64,000 nucleotides of DNA from Pseudomonas chlororaphis (GCF_003731765.1 NZ_MOAL01000003.1:248001-312000); one strand, 5' to 3'; positions 8,452-17,365 are shown, counted from the stretch's first letter. Notes: generated by a model from the letters alone, not told the origin. Program-made: numbers and translations.

Positions 8452-10007
8452 TGGTCGGCCTCCGAGGGCTGCAGACCGAAGTCAGCGGGGAAGTGCTTCA
8501 ACGCGCTGGCCACCGGGTAGGAGGTCATCCCGCCCAGGGCGCACAGCGAACCGTATTGCAGGGTGTCGCACAGGTCTTTGAGGATCAGCGCCTGCTCGTC
8601 GCGCTGCCCCTGATCGGGGGCGGCCAGCAGGCGGTCGATGACCTCCACGCCGCGGGTCGAGCCGATGCGGCACGGCGTGCATTTACCGCAGGATTCCTCG
8701 GCGCAGAACTGCAGGGCGAAGCGCGCCATATGGGCCATGTCCAGGCTGTCGTCGGCCACCACCACGCCGCCGTGGCCGAGCATCGCGCCCATGGCGGCGA
8801 AGGCTTCGTAGTCCAGGGGCGTATCGAATTGCGAAGGTGGCACCCAGGCGCCGAGCGGGCCGCCCACTTGCGCGGCTTTCAGGGGGCGGCCGCTGGCGGT
8901 GCCGCCGCCGTAGTCGTCCACCAGTTCCCGCAGGGTCAGGCCGAAGGCCCGTTCCACCAGGCCGCCGTGGCGAATATTGCCCGCCAATTGGAAGGGCATG
9001 GTGCCCAGTGAACGGCCCATGCCGTAGTCGCGATAAAAGGCTGCGCCCTTGGCCAGGATCAGCGGCACCGAGGCCAGGGTCAGCACGTTGTGCACCAGGG
9101 TCGGCTGGCCGAACAGGCCTTGCAGTGCGGGGATCGGTGGCTTGGCGCGGACAATCCCGCGCTTGCCTTCGAGGGAGTCCAGCAGCGCGGTTTCTTCGCC
9201 GCAGATGTAGGCCCCGGCGCCGACTCGCACTTCCATGTCGAACGCCAGGCCGCTGCCGCACACATTGTTCCCGAGGTAGCCGGCGGTGCGGGCGATCTCC
9301 AGTGCTGCGTTGAGTGTTGCCACCGCCTGGGGGTATTCCGAGCGCACGTAGATATAGCCGTAGCTGGCACCCACGGTGACCCCGGCAATGGCCATGCCTT
9401 CGATCAGCAGGAATGGGTCGCCCTCCATCAGCATGCGGTCGGCGAAGGTCCCGGAGTCGCCTTCGTCGGCGTTGCACACCACGTACTTTTGCGCCGCTGT
9501 GGTGCCGCGCACCGTGCGCCACTTGATCCCCGCAGGGAAGGCTGCGCCGCCCCGGCCACGCAGGCCGGAATCGAAGACCGCGGTGGCCGTCGCTTCGCCG
9601 CCCAGGGTGATGGCGTTGGCCAGCCCTTCGAAGCCGCCGTAGGTGCAGTAGTCCTCAAGGGACAGGGGGCGGGTAATGCCGGCGCGGGCGAACAGCAAGC
9701 GTTGTTGGCTGTGCAGGTAGGGCAATTGTTCCACTCGCCCGAGAGCCAGCGGATGGGCTGCGGCGTCGCCGAGCAGCGCATCGAGCAGGCCCGGTACATC
9801 GGCGGCGCTCAGGGGGCCAAAGCCGACCCGGCCTTGCGGGGTGTCCAGTTCCAGCAGCGGCTCCAGCCAATACAGGCCCCGGGAACTGCTGCGGCGCAGG
9901 TCCAGTGGCAGGTTGCGTTGCTGGGCCTGGGCGATCAGGGCCGCCGCCACCTCATCGGCGCCGACGGCGCGGGCCAGGGAATCACAGGGCAGATGAAGGC
10001 TGAGCAT
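8448..10007 (-). CDS. fdsB: NAD-dependent formate dehydrogenase, beta (NAD/FMN) subunit
   Basis: 519 residues from the ATG at 10005-10007, which shares a base with the fdsG stop (TGATG). The upstream in-frame extension lies inside fdsG and is discarded. A short thioredoxin-like N-terminal part precedes a NuoF-like core with the FMN loop GLRGRGGAAFPAG, NADH-binding GAGAYICGEETALL and the [4Fe-4S] site ESCGKCTPCR plus a later Cys in YGSLCALGG. It transfers electrons from the iron-sulfur chain to NAD+. The 4-bp overlaps with fdsA and fdsG show tight coupling. Confidence 0.95.
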   Translation of the reverse strand: MLSLHLPCDSLARAVGADEVAAALIAQAQQRNLPLDLRRSSSRGLYWLEPLLELDTPQGRVGFGPLSAADVPGLLDALLGDAAAHPLALGRVEQLPYLHSQQRLLFARAGITRPLSLEDYCTYGGFEGLANAITLGGEATATAVFDSGLRGRGGAAFPAGIKWRTVRGTTAAQKYVVCNADEGDSGTFADRMLMEGDPFLLIEGMAIAGVTVGASYGYIYVRSEYPQAVATLNAALEIARTAGYLGNNVCGSGLAFDMEVRVGAGAYICGEETALLDSLEGKRGIVRAKPPIPALQGLFGQPTLVHNVLTLASVPLILAKGAAFYRDYGMGRSLGTMPFQLAGNIRHGGLVERAFGLTLRELVDDYGGGTASGRPLKAAQVGGPLGAWVPPSQFDTPLDYEAFAAMGAMLGHGGVVVADDSLDMAHMARFALQFCAEESCGKCTPCRIGSTRGVEVIDRLLAAPDQGQRDEQALILKDLCDTLQYGSLCALGGMTSYPVASALKHFPADFGLQPSEADQ

Positions 10008-10483
10008 CAGGTGTCCTCCTGGCAGCGATCGAGCAGGGCATCCAGGCGCTCGGCGCTGAGCCGCGCATGCACTTGGCCATCCAGTTCCAGGGCCGGCGAA
10101 CAGGCGCAGGCGCCCAGGCAATACACCGGCCGCAGGCTGATGCTGCCGTCGGCGCTGCTGCCGTGGTCGTCCAGTTGCAGGCGCTCGCGCAACTGCGCCG
10201 CCAACTGCTCGGCGCCTCGACTCTGGCAGGACTCGGCCCGGCACAGGCGCAGGATGTGGCGCGCCGGCGGGGCGGTGCGGAAGTCATGGTAGAAACTGAT
10301 CACCCCACGCACTTCGGCCTGACTCTGGTTCAGGGCGTGGGCAATCTCGGGAACGGCGGCATCGGGGATGTAGCCCAGGCTCGCCTGGATCTCATGCAGG
10401 ATCGGTAACAGCGCCCCCGGGGAGCCTTGGTGGCGCTCCAGCAGGCTGTTGAGCATCGGCAGTTGCAGCGTGTCATCAGGCAT
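10007..10483 (-). CDS. fdsG: NAD-dependent formate dehydrogenase, gamma ([2Fe-2S]) subunit
   Basis: 158 residues from the ATG at 10481-10483, which has GTGAGGA 7 bp upstream; a frame extension to 10552 lacks support. NuoE-like: helical N-terminal part (EIQASLGYIPDAAVPEIA) and thioredoxin-fold C-terminal part with the [2Fe-2S] cysteines in CRAESC and CLGACAC. It is the first gene of the fdsGBAD operon and passes electrons within the soluble complex. The promoter must lie in 10484-11073, but I see no clear sigma-54 or strong sigma-70 match. Confidence 0.93.
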   Translation of the reverse strand: MPDDTLQLPMLNSLLERHQGSPGALLPILHEIQASLGYIPDAAVPEIAHALNQSQAEVRGVISFYHDFRTAPPARHILRLCRAESCQSRGAEQLAAQLRERLQLDDHGSSADGSISLRPVYCLGACACSPALELDGQVHARLSAERLDALLDRCQEDT

Positions 10484-11073
10484 ACAGCAATCCTCACGGT
10501 CACGGACACACCAATAAGGCTGTCGGTTGTCCGAAAGTGTCGGCTGCGGCATTCACACCACGTCACGGTTTTCGCGGCATGTTCAGGCCGGTGGCCAGGC
10601 ACCCTGAGCGGGCATCTTGTTGGACCCGGTGCGGTCTTTGCCGCACCTATTCAGGGCATAACAGGCAGCTTGCCACGCTGCCTTCGAAGGGTCTGTACGA
10701 AAGCGACGTGTTCGGTTCCGTCCACGACCCCATTGAAGTCTAGAAGAGGGGAGCGCGCAGTGCCGGTCGATCGGATGGAGCGTTGTTACGGCCCGAATCA
10801 GGCCCTTTGCGGGGCCGCTGGTTGCGTCTACAAGGGGCCCTTATGCCCGTTGCCTGCAGTGTTTATGCACAACGGGCGGGTATTTCCGGCGTTTTACCGG
10901 CCAATCTGTGAAGCCCTTCACAGCAGCCTGCAACTGGCTGTTTTTTCGAAGATTTATTTTATGAACAAAAAATGACCAATTGCGAATGCCTCCTGAAAGC
11001 GTTGTTTTTCGAGGCTTCGCCAATTATTCATCAACAGACTTATCCACAGCTTGCGACGCACTGTCGCAGTGCG
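10484..11073. other. Intergenic gap between fdsG and the methyltransferase gene
   Basis: 590 bp without a convincing gene on either strand; the short frames are shadows. A perfect 8-bp inverted repeat ACGCACTG-TCG-CAGTGCGT (11056-11074) touches the stop codon of the methyltransferase gene but lacks a T-run. One TTATCCACA word is at about 11039-11047. The fds promoter is presumably in the low-coordinate part. Confidence 0.5.
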
Positions 11074-12285
11074 TTATCGGCGTTCGGCGAGCAGCAGCAG
11101 ATTGCGTGGGGTCAGGGGCGCCGGGCAGAACGAGCCGAGACGCACGGCATACCCCTGTTCCTCCAGGAACAGCGCCCGATCGAGCACCAGCCACAGCTCC
11201 AGGGGCCGCCGGAACAGGCCACGCAGCAGTTCCAGGTTGCGGACCTGGGCCAGGCGCTGCCAGCCGGCGGCTTCCAGGGCGGGCCAGTCCTGCGTGGCGG
11301 TTGTGGATAACCCTTTGAGCGCCGCCAGGTCGCGGCAGTAGTCGGAGAAGGGCTTGTTCAGCCAGGCGCTGGGCAGCGAAGGCGTGGGCAAATAGGTGTC
11401 GACGCCGCGCAGCTGGCGTTGCAGCAGGCCGAAGCCCAGGCGCCGGGCCATGGAGGTGTCGCGCTGGCGGCGGACCCGGGCCCCGGCGGTCACGGTTTCG
11501 CTCAGGGGCAGCCCCAGGTCCTCCAGGGACAGTTGCAAGTGGGAGGCCTGGGCGGCTGTGGATAAGCCCTGATAGCGCTCAGCCGCGATGCGGTTGTAGC
11601 AGCAGGGGGCGATTGCCAGGTGCCGGCAGCCGGCGGCGCTGGCCAGGTGCATCAGGCGCACGTGCAGGTCGCCGCAGGCATGCAGGGCCACCGGGGTGTG
11701 CTGGGCGCCCAGGCGCGCGGCGGCGTCGGCGGCCATGACGTCCTGCTGCACATGCTGGGCCGGCAGTTGCAGGTGCTGGCTCAGTTGCTGGCCGCTGGCG
11801 ACCAGGGCCGGGTCGTATTCCAGGCAGGTCAGGTGCTGCTCGCCTTGCAGCAGGCGCCGGCCCAGGTGGCCTTTGCCGGAGCACCAGTCCAACCAGTGTT
11901 CGGGGCGGTGGGCAAAGTCCAGGCGGCTGGCAAAGGCCTCGATTTGCTGCCATTTGCGTCCGGGCACGTCGACGTTCAAGCGTGGGTGGGCGGCGTGCAG
12001 CGGCAGGCTCGGCAGTTCGCCAACCGAGCCCAGGGCCAAGGACTCGGCAGCCAGCGCGGGAAAGGGGCCAGGGGCGTCGAGCTGTTCCGGGTGGTTGTGG
12101 GCGCTTTCGGCGTCCGCCAGGGAGCGTTCCCGCAGCCACTGGGCCAGTTCGTGGTGCTGGGCTTCCCAGGGCAGTTGCAGGTGGGTGAAGGGGCGCGGGC
12201 GCCAGAGCCCTTGGTGAGCCAGCAGGAAGTGTTCCAGGGCCTGAAAGCGGGTCAGGAGTTCGGGGCCTTGGAGGATCGCGGGCAT
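11074..12285 (-). CDS. SAM-dependent methyltransferase of unknown substrate
   Basis: 403 residues. A methyltransferase core is visible from about residue 140: motif I WLDWCSGKGHLGRRLL, an acidic residue after strand 2 (LEYDPALV), ALHACGDLHVRLM and APCCYNRI. This pattern is that of the Methyltransf_32-type proteins, whose substrate is not established. It lies 89 bp downstream of the permease genes in the same direction and may be co-transcribed with the amino-acid importer. No membrane segment or signal peptide. The N-terminal 130 residues show nothing I recognise. Confidence 0.75.
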   Translation of the reverse strand: MPAILQGPELLTRFQALEHFLLAHQGLWRPRPFTHLQLPWEAQHHELAQWLRERSLADAESAHNHPEQLDAPGPFPALAAESLALGSVGELPSLPLHAAHPRLNVDVPGRKWQQIEAFASRLDFAHRPEHWLDWCSGKGHLGRRLLQGEQHLTCLEYDPALVASGQQLSQHLQLPAQHVQQDVMAADAAARLGAQHTPVALHACGDLHVRLMHLASAAGCRHLAIAPCCYNRIAAERYQGLSTAAQASHLQLSLEDLGLPLSETVTAGARVRRQRDTSMARRLGFGLLQRQLRGVDTYLPTPSLPSAWLNKPFSDYCRDLAALKGLSTTATQDWPALEAAGWQRLAQVRNLELLRGLFRRPLELWLVLDRALFLEEQGYAVRLGSFCPAPLTPRNLLLLAERR

Positions 12286-12374
12286 GCTTGGCGCTCGGGG
12301 TATTGAAAGGGGTGTTCAGGCCCAGCAGTGCCCGGCCGCTCCGCCAGGCCAGGGCCTGGGGAGCGTCAGGGTGT

Positions 12375-13064
12375 TTAGCGGCCCTGGCAGGCGTCGACCC
12401 GCAGCCAGCGTTCCAGCAGCTTGAAGCCGCGTACCAGGATGTACGCCATCAGCAGGTAGAACATCCCCGCGGCGAAGAAGATCTCCACCGGCAGGTAGGT
12501 CCGGGCAATGATGGTCCGCGCCATGCCGGTCAGCTCCAGCAGGGTCACGGTGCTGGCCAGGGCGCTGGCCTTGAGCATCAGGATCACTTCGTTGCTGTAG
12601 GCCGGCAGGCCGATGCGCGCCGCCCGGGGCAGGATGATGTAGAACAGTGCCTTGGGCTTGGACATGCCCAGGGCCCGCGCCGCTTCGATCTCGCCCGGCG
12701 GAATGGCCTGGATCGCACCCCGCAGGATTTCCGCGATATAGGCCGCGGTGTGCAGGGTCATGGTGGCGGTGGCGCACCAGAACGGGTCCCGCAGGTAGGG
12801 CCACAGGGCGCTATTGCGCACCGCATCGAACTGGGCCAGGCCGTAGTAGACCAAAAACAACTGCACCAGCAGCGGCGTGCCACGGAAGAAGAAAATGTAG
12901 CCGTACGGAAAGGCCCGCACGTACCACAGGCGCGACGAGCGGGCGATGCCCAGTGGAATGGCCAGCAGCAGCCCGGCGATGACGGCGATGGCCACCAGTT
13001 CCAGGGTCAGGGTCGCGCCCTGGGCCAGCTTGGGCAGCCACTTGATGATCACTTCCCAGTTCAT
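12375..13064 (-). CDS. Amino-acid ABC transporter permease (HisM-type)
   Basis: 229 residues starting MNWEVIIKWLPKLAQGATLT at the ATG at 13062-13064, which overlaps the upstream permease stop by 4 bp. It has about five membrane segments and the permease EAA loop EAARALGMSKPKALFYIILP that docks on the ATPase. It pairs with the next gene to form the channel of a polar (basic) amino-acid/histidine importer of the HisJQMP/ArtT type. The substrate is inferred from the binding protein in the same operon. Confidence 0.9.
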   Translation of the reverse strand: MNWEVIIKWLPKLAQGATLTLELVAIAVIAGLLLAIPLGIARSSRLWYVRAFPYGYIFFFRGTPLLVQLFLVYYGLAQFDAVRNSALWPYLRDPFWCATATMTLHTAAYIAEILRGAIQAIPPGEIEAARALGMSKPKALFYIILPRAARIGLPAYSNEVILMLKASALASTVTLLELTGMARTIIARTYLPVEIFFAAGMFYLLMAYILVRGFKLLERWLRVDACQGR

Positions 13065-13756
13065 TGGGTGCTCCTCGCGAAGCCGCGAGCGGCGCGTTTT
13101 TCCAGGTAGTGCATGCCGGTCATGGCCAGCACGGTGAGGCCCAGGTACATGAAGGCCGCCACCATATAGAAGGTGAAGGGCTGCTTGGACACGGTCACGG
13201 CGATCTGCGAGTGACGCATGATTTCTTCCAGGCCGATCACCGAAACCAGGGCGGTGTCTTTCATCAGGATCATGAACAGGTTGCCCAGGCCGGGCAGGGC
13301 GATGCGCCACATCTGCGGCATGATCAGCTTGGTGAAAATCCGTGTCTTCGACAGGCCCAGGGCCACGCCGGCCTCGCGGTGGCCCTTGGGGATCGCCAGG
13401 ATCGCGCCACGGAACACTTCAGTGGCGTAGGCGCCGAAGCACAGGCCGAGGGCGATGACGCCGGCGGCGAAGGCATTGAGTTCCAGATCGGGGTTGCCGA
13501 AGAACTCGCCCAGGGCACGCATCAGGTTGACCGTGCCGAAATAGATCAGTAGCACCCAGAGCAGTTCGGGGATCCCGCGCACCAGGGTCGAATAGGTCCC
13601 GCCCAGCCATTGCAGGGGCTTGTACGGGGAGGTCTTGGCCAGGGCGCCGAGCAGGCCGAGCACCAGCCCCAGGCACAGCGCCGAGAGGGCCAGTTTGACG
13701 GTCATCAACGCGCCCGCGGCGAGCGCCGGGCCGAATCCGTAGAGGTCGATATTCAT
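13061..13756 (-). CDS. Amino-acid ABC transporter permease (HisQ-type)
   Basis: 231 residues starting MNIDLYGFGPALAAGALMTV, with several hydrophobic membrane spans and the EAA loop REAGVALGLSKTRIFTKLIMP. It is the partner of the HisM-type permease in the inner membrane. It is separated from the binding-protein gene by 65 bp containing a GC-rich hairpin, and overlaps the next permease gene by 4 bp. Confidence 0.9.
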   Translation of the reverse strand: MNIDLYGFGPALAAGALMTVKLALSALCLGLVLGLLGALAKTSPYKPLQWLGGTYSTLVRGIPELLWVLLIYFGTVNLMRALGEFFGNPDLELNAFAAGVIALGLCFGAYATEVFRGAILAIPKGHREAGVALGLSKTRIFTKLIMPQMWRIALPGLGNLFMILMKDTALVSVIGLEEIMRHSQIAVTVSKQPFTFYMVAAFMYLGLTVLAMTGMHYLEKRAARGFARSTQ

Positions 13757-13781
13757 GGGGTTTGCCAGGCTTTGCTAAAGG

Positions 13782-13806
13782 CCGGCGCCCAGGGGGCGGG
13801 CGCCGG
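13782..13806 (-). other. Intercistronic stem-loop between binding protein and permease genes
   Basis: A perfect 9-bp GC-only stem (CCGGCGCCC / GGGCGCCGG) with a 7-bp loop and no T-run. Such hairpins between a binding-protein gene and permease genes often protect the upstream mRNA or partly terminate, raising binding protein over permease. Confidence 0.65.
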
Positions 13807-13821
13807 TCAGGACCGTCAGGA

Positions 13822-14574
13822 TCAGTAGATGCTGAACGGGAAGTACTTGTCGTTGATCTTCTTGTACGTGCCGTCAGCGACGATTTCTTTCAGGGCCGCG
13901 TTGAGCTTCTCGCGGATCGGGTCGCCCTTGCGTACAGCGATGCCGATCTTGTCGCTTTCTTCCACTGGGTCGCCCTTGAACTCGTAAGGCTTGCCGGCTT
14001 CGCTTTTCAGCCACTCGTAGTTGACGTACTTGTCGGCCAGGATCGCGTCCAGGCGGCCGGACGTCAGGTCCAGGTAGGCGTTTTCCTGGGTGTCGTAGAG
14101 CTTGATGGTGATGTCGTCGCCCAGGTTGTCTTCCAGCCAGGTGCCGGCCAGGGTCGCCCGTTGTGCGCCGATGATCTTGCCCTTGAGCGAGGCTTTGTCC
14201 GTCTTGAAGCCGGCCTCGGCTTTAGGCGCGATGAACTGCAGCTTGTTCGAGTAGTAGGGCTCGGTGAAGTCCACCGCTTGCTTGCGCTCGTCGGTGATCG
14301 ACATCGACGAGATCAGGAAGTCGAACTTCTTGGCGTTCAGGGCCGGGATGATGCCGTCCCAGTCGGAGGTGACGATGCTGCACTCGGCTTTCATCTTGGC
14401 GCACAGGGCTTCGCCGATGTCTTTGTCGAAGCCGACCACTTGGCCGCTGGCGTCTTTGTTGTTGAACGGCGGGTAGGCCGCTTCGATGCCCATTTTCAGG
14501 GTTTCGGCAGCGGCCGTGGCGCTGAAGGCCAGGCTGACGGCAGCGGCCAGGAGGATTTTCTTATAGCTCTGCAT
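13822..14574 (-). CDS. Periplasmic amino-acid-binding protein (Lys/Arg/Orn/His type)
   Basis: 250 residues with a Sec signal peptide (MQSYKKILLAAAVSLAFSAT, cleavage after about AAAE). The mature part is a class F solute-binding fold of PF00497 type: LKMGIEAAYPPFNNKD, then VGFDKDIGEALCAKM, with IPALNAKKFDFLISSMSIT and later PYEFKGDPVEE. The pattern matches HisJ/ArgT/AotJ-type binding proteins for basic amino acids. It is the second gene of the operon, 13 bp after the ATPase gene. Confidence 0.9.
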   Translation of the reverse strand: MQSYKKILLAAAVSLAFSATAAAETLKMGIEAAYPPFNNKDASGQVVGFDKDIGEALCAKMKAECSIVTSDWDGIIPALNAKKFDFLISSMSITDERKQAVDFTEPYYSNKLQFIAPKAEAGFKTDKASLKGKIIGAQRATLAGTWLEDNLGDDITIKLYDTQENAYLDLTSGRLDAILADKYVNYEWLKSEAGKPYEFKGDPVEESDKIGIAVRKGDPIREKLNAALKEIVADGTYKKINDKYFPFSIY

Positions 14575-14587
14575 GCGTGTAGCTCCG

Positions 14588-15361
14588 TTAGCGGTTGCTG
14601 GACATGAATTGTTTGCAGCGCGCCGAAAGCGGGTTGTCGAAGACCTGCTGTGGCGATCCTTGCTCTTCTACCAGGCCCTGGTGCAGGAACACCACTTCAC
14701 TGGATACCTGGCGGGCGAAGCTCATTTCATGGGTGACCAGCAGCATGGTACGGCCTTCTTCGGCCAGGGCGCGGATCACGTTGAGGACTTCCTGGACCAT
14801 TTCCGGGTCCAGGGCCGAGGTCGGCTCGTCGAACAGGATGACTTTAGGCTGCATCGCCAGGGTGCGGGCGATGGCGGCGCGCTGTTGCTGGCCGCCGGAC
14901 AGTTGGGCCGGGTAGGCGTGGCGCTTGTCGGCAATGCCGACCTTGGCCAGCAGGGCTTCGGCCACTTCGATGGCTTCGGCCTTGCTTTGGCCCAGCACCC
15001 GGCGCGGCGCCTCGATGATGTTGTCGAGCACGCTCATGTGCGGCCAGAGGTTGAAGTTCTGGAACACGAAACCGATTTCACTGCGCAGGCGGTTGATCTG
15101 CTTGCCGTCGGCGGCCACCAGCTCGCCGTTTTTCGCCGGCTTGAGCTTGAGTTCTTCACCGGCCACCAGGATCTGTCCCTGGTGCGGGTTCTCCAGCAGG
15201 TTGATGCAGCGCAGAAAGGTGGACTTGCCGGAACCGGAGGAGCCCAGGATCGAGATCACGTCGCCGTCGCGTGCGGTCAGCGAGACACCTTTAAGTACCT
15301 CCAGCGAACCGTAGCGTTTATGCAAGTTGCGGATTTCAAGCGCGGGCGTGGCCTCAGCCAT
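14588..15361 (-). CDS. Amino-acid ABC transporter ATP-binding protein (HisP-type)
   Basis: 257 residues with all ABC motifs: Walker A GSSGSGKST (about 40-48), Q-loop in GFVFQNFNLW, signature LSGGQQQR, Walker B VILFDEPTSALDP and the H-switch LLVTHEM. It is the first gene of the importer operon and powers uptake through the two permeases. The gene order ATPase, binding protein, two permeases, next to gabP, is the same as in other Pseudomonas genomes, from memory. Confidence 0.93.
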   Translation of the reverse strand: MAEATPALEIRNLHKRYGSLEVLKGVSLTARDGDVISILGSSGSGKSTFLRCINLLENPHQGQILVAGEELKLKPAKNGELVAADGKQINRLRSEIGFVFQNFNLWPHMSVLDNIIEAPRRVLGQSKAEAIEVAEALLAKVGIADKRHAYPAQLSGGQQQRAAIARTLAMQPKVILFDEPTSALDPEMVQEVLNVIRALAEEGRTMLLVTHEMSFARQVSSEVVFLHQGLVEEQGSPQQVFDNPLSARCKQFMSSNR

Positions 15362-15797
15362 GTGCGGTCCTCATAGAGTTCATTGCGCTCCTGCTGTTGG
15401 CTGGCCTTCCTGGCGAGGCGCCAACCTAGCATAGGGGTCCAAGCGCAGCCAACAGCGTCACCGGGGCTAAACGGAAGGGGCGTGACAGGTTGTCGCATCG
15501 GCGCAGCAGACTGTCGCGCCATCTACAACCCGACGCCCGTTTCATCCGTGTTTGCGGCCGGTGTCGCGTAAAAAAAGGCGCGATGTTGCCAGCTTTGGCC
15601 GGGTGTTGGAAGCAGCAACGGGCCAAAGGTCATGGATCCGCCCCTTTATTGTGCGTAGCGCACTTTTCGGGTGTGTTTCGGGTGCGCGGTTTCGTCTAGC
15701 AGATGGGTGAACCGGTAACGTTCTGGCGAAATGCCATTAATCTCAATGACTTGCGTAAAACCGTCGGTCGCCTTGCAGCCCACGGAATCCGGGAGCC
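15362..15797. other. Divergent intergenic region between the HisP-type gene and gabP
   Basis: No gene is supported here. The word TGTCGC occurs several times between 15480 and 15570. At 15714-15732 lies GGTAACGTTCTGGCGAAAT, a near copy of the sequence at the gabP sigma-54 promoter about 85 bp further on; TTGCGTAA also occurs in both places (15751-15758 and 15819-15826). The promoter of the importer operon should be in the low-coordinate half. Confidence 0.5.
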
Positions 15798-15807
15798 TGT
15801 AACATTT

Positions 15808-15823
15808 TGGCGCAAATCTTGCG
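15808..15823 (+). promoter_or_regulatory. Probable sigma-54 promoter of gabP
   Basis: TGGCGCAAATCTTGCG matches TGGCAC-N5-TTGCW, with the invariant GG (15809-15810) and GC (15821-15822) at the required spacing. The predicted start near 15834 gives an 83-base leader. Sigma-54 use implies an activator such as NtrC or CbrB; the repeated TAACnTT words upstream are candidate activator sites. Confidence 0.7.
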
Positions 15824-15916
15824 TAAGAAATAAACAACGCCCTGTTGGATTCTTTTTACGAGAAGGAATGCAGACCGGGTGGAATGAATTTTTATTTCGT
15901 TGCAAAGGTGCTTTTC

Positions 15917-17308
15917 ATGAGCGGTACGCAACTCTCCAATGACCTCGAACAGGGGCTCAAACCGCGGCATGTGACCATGCTGTCGATCGCGGGCGTAATC
16001 GGTGCCGGGCTGTTCGTCGGCTCCGGCCACGCCATCGCCGAAGCCGGCCCTGCTGTTCTCTTGGCTTACGCCGCTGCCGGCACCCTGGTGGTGCTGGTGA
16101 TGCGCATGCTGGCGGAAATGGCCGTCGCTTCGCCGGACACCGGGTCGTTCTCTACCTATGCGGACCGCGCCATAGGCCATTGGGCCGGTTTCACCATCGG
16201 TTGGTTGTACTGGTGGTTCTGGGTCTTGGTGATTCCGTTGGAAGCCAACGCCGCGGCGACCATCCTGCATGCCTGGTTCCCCGACATTGCGATCTGGGTC
16301 TTCACCCTGGTGATCACCTTGCTGCTCACCGCCACCAACCTGTTCAGCGTGAAGAACTACGGCGAGTTCGAGTTCTGGTTCGCCCTGATCAAGGTCGTGG
16401 CGATTATCGGCTTCGTGATCCTCGGCCTGTTGGCGATCTGCGGCTTGCTGCCCACCAGCCAGGTCAGCGGTGTGTCCCATCTGTTCGACACCCAGGGCTT
16501 CCTGCCCAACGGCATGGGCGCAGTGCTGGCGGCGATGCTGACCACCATGTTCTCGTTCATGGGCACCGAGATCGTCACCATTGCGGCGGCGGAATCGAAG
16601 AACCCGGGCCAGCAGATCTCCAAGGCCACCAACTCGGTGATCTGGCGGATCGGCCTGTTCTACCTGGTGTCGATCTTTATCGTTGTGGCCCTGGTGCCGT
16701 GGAACGACCCAAGCCTGGCCAACGTCGGTTCCTACCAGACCGTGCTCGATCGCATGGGCATCCCCAACGCCAAGCTGATCGTTGACCTGGTGGTCCTGGT
16801 GGCCGTGACCAGTTGCTTGAACTCGGCGCTGTACACCGCTTCGCGCATGCTCTTCTCCCTGGGCAAGCGCGGCGACGCGCCGGCGGCTGCCAAGCGCACC
16901 AACGGCAGCGGCACGCCTTACTGGGCGGTGATCCTGTCCACGGCTGCTGCCTTCCTGGCGGTGTTCGCCAACTACGTGGCGCCAGCGGCAGTGTTCGAAT
17001 TCCTGCTGGCCAGCTCCGGCGCCATTGCCCTGCTGGTGTACCTGGTGATTGCCGTGTCCCAACTGCGCATGCGTCAGAAGCGCGTTGCGGCCGGTGAGAA
17101 AATCGCCTTCCGCATGTGGCTGTTCCCGGGCCTGACCTACGCGGTGATCGTGTTTATCGTTGCGGTGCTGGGCATCATGCTGTTCCAGGAAGACCACCGG
17201 GTGGAGATCCTCGCCACCGGTGTGTTGAGCCTTCTGGTGATTGCGGCCGGCCTGTTTGTGGCACGGCGTCGCAAGCTGGAACGTGCTGGCGCGGCGGTGC
17301 TCAACTGA
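15917..17308 (+). CDS. gabP: GABA permease (APC family)
   Basis: 463 residues starting MSGTQLSNDLEQGLKPRHVT; the ATG at 15917-15919 begins the conserved family sequence and the upstream extension in frame is ignored. About 12 membrane segments, with the APC-family start MLSIAGVIGAGLFVGSG and the FMGTEIVTIAAAES motif after span 5. It matches GabP and related amino-acid:proton symporters in length and in these motifs. Substrate is assigned by similarity and position next to the basic amino-acid importer; another gamma-amino or neutral amino acid is possible. Confidence 0.88.
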   Translation: MSGTQLSNDLEQGLKPRHVTMLSIAGVIGAGLFVGSGHAIAEAGPAVLLAYAAAGTLVVLVMRMLAEMAVASPDTGSFSTYADRAIGHWAGFTIGWLYWWFWVLVIPLEANAAATILHAWFPDIAIWVFTLVITLLLTATNLFSVKNYGEFEFWFALIKVVAIIGFVILGLLAICGLLPTSQVSGVSHLFDTQGFLPNGMGAVLAAMLTTMFSFMGTEIVTIAAAESKNPGQQISKATNSVIWRIGLFYLVSIFIVVALVPWNDPSLANVGSYQTVLDRMGIPNAKLIVDLVVLVAVTSCLNSALYTASRMLFSLGKRGDAPAAAKRTNGSGTPYWAVILSTAAAFLAVFANYVAPAAVFEFLLASSGAIALLVYLVIAVSQLRMRQKRVAAGEKIAFRMWLFPGLTYAVIVFIVAVLGIMLFQEDHRVEILATGVLSLLVIAAGLFVARRRKLERAGAAVLN

Positions 17309-17331
17309 TTCCCTGAGCCTTCGCTCCACTG

Positions 17332-17365
17332 AAAAAGCCGCTGTCGATGCCGACCGCGGCTTTTT
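17332..17365 (+). terminator. gabP terminator
   Basis: AAAAAGCCGC pairs with GCGGCTTTTT around a 14-bp loop, 23 bp after the gabP stop, and the right arm continues into T-rich sequence. Confidence 0.8.

Noticed and set aside
5629..8520. 963-codon open frame on the plus strand opposite fdsA
   Set aside because: Rich in Gly, Val, His and Ala with no domain; it is the antisense shadow of GC-rich fdsA, whose iron-sulfur and molybdenum motifs are unmistakable on the other strand.
15743..17329. 528-codon minus-strand open frame opposite gabP
   Set aside because: His, Gln and Arg-rich low-complexity translation with no hydrophobic pattern, the complement of a membrane-protein gene.
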